Part shown: piece after piece, positions 46,605 through 48,354 of the stretch
Layout of the letters: the number at the start of each line of letters is the position of its first letter
Position numbering within the stretch: position 1 is the first letter of the stretch
Assembly (NCBI GenBank): GCA_020072655.1
Contig: JAIQGH010000017.1
Span: 1-48,354, forward strand
DNA length: 48,354 bases
Direction: 5' to 3'
Source: Terriglobia bacterium
GTDB lineage: Bacteria; Acidobacteriota; Terriglobia; UBA7540
Position numbers and translations under genes: made by a program
Notes under the pieces: generated by a model
Seen by the model: only the letters and a program-made list of their open reading frames with translations
Database searches by the model: none
Told to the model about the DNA's origin: nothing

Positions 46605-48071
46605 GTGCTATCAACGACACACCGAATTGCCTTGCTCGCCGTCGCGATAGGTGTCGCGGCGGGAATCGCTGCCCTCGAGCCGCGCCAAGTTGTCGCGAAC
46701 GCCTCTTCTGGGGCCAAGGCTGCGACAACTGAGCCCCGCTTGAAGCGAGCTTATCGGTTCGATCGGGCCGGCTGGGTTTACGTGCATCTGGAAGGTGCGC
46801 CGGGCGAGATCGGCTATCAACACGGCTACTTGCTGGCGCCCGAGATTGCCGCCGCCTTCGAGGCGGTCAAACTCAGCAACACGCACGCCACGAAGCGCGA
46901 CTGGTCCTTCTTCCGCAAAGCCTCGCGCGAGATGCTTTGGCCGAAGATTGACCGTGAGTATCAGGAAGAGCTCCAGGGCATCGCCGACGGCTTGAAAGCG
47001 CGCGGCGTGGCGATGGATGTGGACGACGTGGTCGCCCTCAACGCTTTCTGCGAGCTGCCGGATTATTACGTTCCCTGGCTCAACGCCCGCGAGAAGGTCG
47101 CCAACGCGCCGCGGCTCGCCGCGCCGGGCAATTGCAGCGCCTTCGTCGCCACGGGGAGCTACACGAAAGGCGGCCAGATCGTCATGGCGCACAACGCGTG
47201 GATAGGGTTTCTGACGGGCGAGCACTGGCGCATCGTCTTCGACATCGTGCCCAAGACCGGCTACCGGCTGTTCATGGACGGCTACCCAGGCATCATCGCC
47301 AGCAACGACGATTTTGGCATGAACTCTGCCGGCCTGATGGTGACCGAAACCACCATCAGCCAGTTCGAAGGCTGGGACCCGAATGGCAAGCCGGAATTCG
47401 TGCGCGCCCGTAAGGCGATGCAGTACGCGAGCTCGATCGACGATTATGTGCGCATCATGCTCGATGGCAATAACGGCGGCCTAGCCAACGACTGGCTGCT
47501 CGGTGACCGCAAGACCGGCGAGATCGCCCAATTTGAGCTGGGCCTGAAGCACTACGGCTTGTGGCGCACCAAGGACGGCTACTTTGTGGGCTCCAATTTC
47601 GCCCGCGATCCGCAGGTGCTCGCCGAGGAGACCAAGTTCGACCCGTCGAATGCCGAGACCTCTCCCAACGCCCGACGCGCGCGCTGGGAGACGCTCATGA
47701 AGAAGAACAAGGGTAGGATTGACGTGACCCTCGCCGAGAAATTCCTCGGCGACCACTACGACAGCTATCTGAAGAAGGAGCAGGCGAACGAGCGTGCGCT
47801 CTGCGGGCACGCGGAAGATTCCGCGCGCGGCGAGCCCATTTGGGAATGGGGGCCGTATTACCCCGGCGGCGCGGTGCAGGGCAAAGCTATGGATAGCCGC
47901 ATGGCCCAGGCGCTGAGTTTCCGCGCCCGCTACGGCCATCCCTGTGGGGCAGATTTCCTCACTGAACCGTTCCTCAAGGCGCATCCTGAATACTCTTGGC
48001 AGGCGCCAGTGCTCCGCGACATGAAGGCCGGCCCGTGGACCCTCTTTCGCGCTGGCGAGCGGCCTCGCTAG
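46605..48071 (+). CDS. Secreted C45/phospholipase B-like Ntn-hydrolase protein
   Basis: This 488-residue exported protein starts at GTG 46605, preceded by GGGAGG, with a signal peptide (RIALLAVAIGVAAGIAAL). The family is related to acyl-CoA:6-aminopenicillanate acyltransferase (C45) and phospholipase B-like proteins, in which a cysteine freed at the N-terminus of a cleaved chain is the nucleophile. Cys177 in APGNCSAFVATGSYTKGGQIVMAHN is the likely nucleophile. Other typical blocks are GEIGYQHGYLLAPEI, DDVVALNAFCELPDYY, MDGYPGIIASNDDFGMNSAGLMVTETTIS and NDWLLGDRKTGEIAQFELG. The substrate is unknown. It stands alone after the hpn genes; a link to lipid metabolism is possible but not shown. Confidence 0.78.
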   Translation: MLSTTHRIALLAVAIGVAAGIAALEPRQVVANASSGAKAATTEPRLKRAYRFDRAGWVYVHLEGAPGEIGYQHGYLLAPEIAAAFEAVKLSNTHATKRDWSFFRKASREMLWPKIDREYQEELQGIADGLKARGVAMDVDDVVALNAFCELPDYYVPWLNAREKVANAPRLAAPGNCSAFVATGSYTKGGQIVMAHNAWIGFLTGEHWRIVFDIVPKTGYRLFMDGYPGIIASNDDFGMNSAGLMVTETTISQFEGWDPNGKPEFVRARKAMQYASSIDDYVRIMLDGNNGGLANDWLLGDRKTGEIAQFELGLKHYGLWRTKDGYFVGSNFARDPQVLAEETKFDPSNAETSPNARRARWETLMKKNKGRIDVTLAEKFLGDHYDSYLKKEQANERALCGHAEDSARGEPIWEWGPYYPGGAVQGKAMDSRMAQALSFRARYGHPCGADFLTEPFLKAHPEYSWQAPVLRDMKAGPWTLFRAGERPR

Positions 48072-48309
48072 GCGGGTGCGAGCCTTGAGCCCTGTGGCTT
48101 TGCGGCTCTTCGTGACGGCACGAGCCTCATAAGACCCAGTGTATGTGTTACTTGCGTGCTCGTCCGCCGATTGCAGATCGTCGCCGCTGCGGATCCCGGA
48201 CCGGACCGGACCGGTTGCTTTCAGGGCCCATAAACAGCATGCGGCCAACACCCAGCTGTGGCTGACAAATTGCCTTGCCAGGCGAGGGGTAAGGGGATTT
48301 TCCCACACT

Positions 48310-48326
48310 ACAAATTGACAATTTGT
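48310..48326. promoter_or_regulatory. 17-bp perfect palindrome upstream of the next gene
   Basis: ACAAATTG-a-CAATTTGT is a perfect inverted repeat in otherwise GC-rich DNA. It ends three bases before an AGGAGGG ribosome binding site and 17 bases before the ATG at 48344, a position typical of a repressor operator. The preceding 240 intergenic bases hold no gene but contain four CCGGA-type 5-bp repeats at 48196-48215. Confidence 0.6.
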
Positions 48327-48343
48327 CCAGGAGGGTTGCGCCT

Positions 48344-48354
48344 ATGCCGGATAG
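48344..48354 (+). CDS. Start of a gene cut by the window edge
   Basis: ATG is preceded by AGGAGGG at ideal spacing. Only the first three codons (Met-Pro-Asp) are inside the window, so the product cannot be named. Confidence 0.5.

Overview
The window is GC-rich, densely coded bacterial DNA. It looks chromosomal and probably comes from an uncultured soil-type Acidobacteriota. This is inferred from the mixture of genes: a complete division and cell wall (dcw) cluster with a DAP-type MurE, secreted ASPIC/UnbV and YVTN/cytochrome proteins, a small protein starting MARGWESKSV, and an hpnC-hpnD-hpnE hopanoid precursor set. I see no rRNA, tRNA, CRISPR array, prophage or transposase.

Layout. (1) 1-7.5 kb, all minus strand: the 5' part of a DAHP synthase gene, a broken RidA-family gene, and a run of secreted proteins (regulator-type propeller, YVTN propeller with two haem c motifs, ASPIC/UnbV repeat protein, TolB-like propeller with one haem c motif). 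(2) 7.8-10.3 kb, minus: a shortened Crp/Fnr-like regulator, a mitochondrial-type citrate synthase and a YbaK-like protein. (3) 10.7-12.1 kb, plus: a DUF2461 gene whose 3' end is duplicated on the far side of a RelBE/ParE-type toxin-antitoxin pair. (4) 12.2-21.6 kb: ECF sigma factor, zinc-finger anti-sigma factor and a DUF3106-like protein; a minus-strand methyltransferase; an HtrA-like protease; a membrane-anchored class III cyclase; a small unknown protein; an NmrA-like protein; a PQQ/cytochrome dehydrogenase. (5) 21.9-40.7 kb: the dcw cluster mraZ-rsmH-ftsL-ftsI-murE-murF-mraY-(rhh)-murD-ftsW-murG-murC-murB-ftsQ-ftsA-ftsZ. It starts at a strong sigma70-type promoter followed by four 10-bp MraZ-box repeats. 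(6) 40.9-48.4 kb: a double PilZ protein (minus), a broken zinc alcohol dehydrogenase, hpnC, hpnD, hpnE, a secreted Ntn-hydrolase-like protein, and the first codons of another gene.

The coding content is mostly conventional. The unusual content lies between and at the edges of genes. (a) Arrays of 7-bp tandem words occur at nine or more intergenic sites, often as facing arms that would fold into long hairpins. They recur at dcw junctions and run into the ends of rsmH, ftsA and hpnE. (b) There are GTAG-headed palindromes like REP elements, one of them inside the murD 3' extension, which is followed by an amber codon with in-frame coding beyond it. (c) A TA module sits between two copies of a neighbouring gene's 3' end. 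(d) Several genes have a good -10 box only 6-15 bases before the start codon, suggesting short-leader or leaderless mRNAs. (e) Four genes (ridA-like, crp-like, ftsA, adh) lack internal blocks of roughly 25-60 codons. Because ftsA is expected to be essential, either unusual deletions or assembly errors must be considered before those four genes are interpreted.
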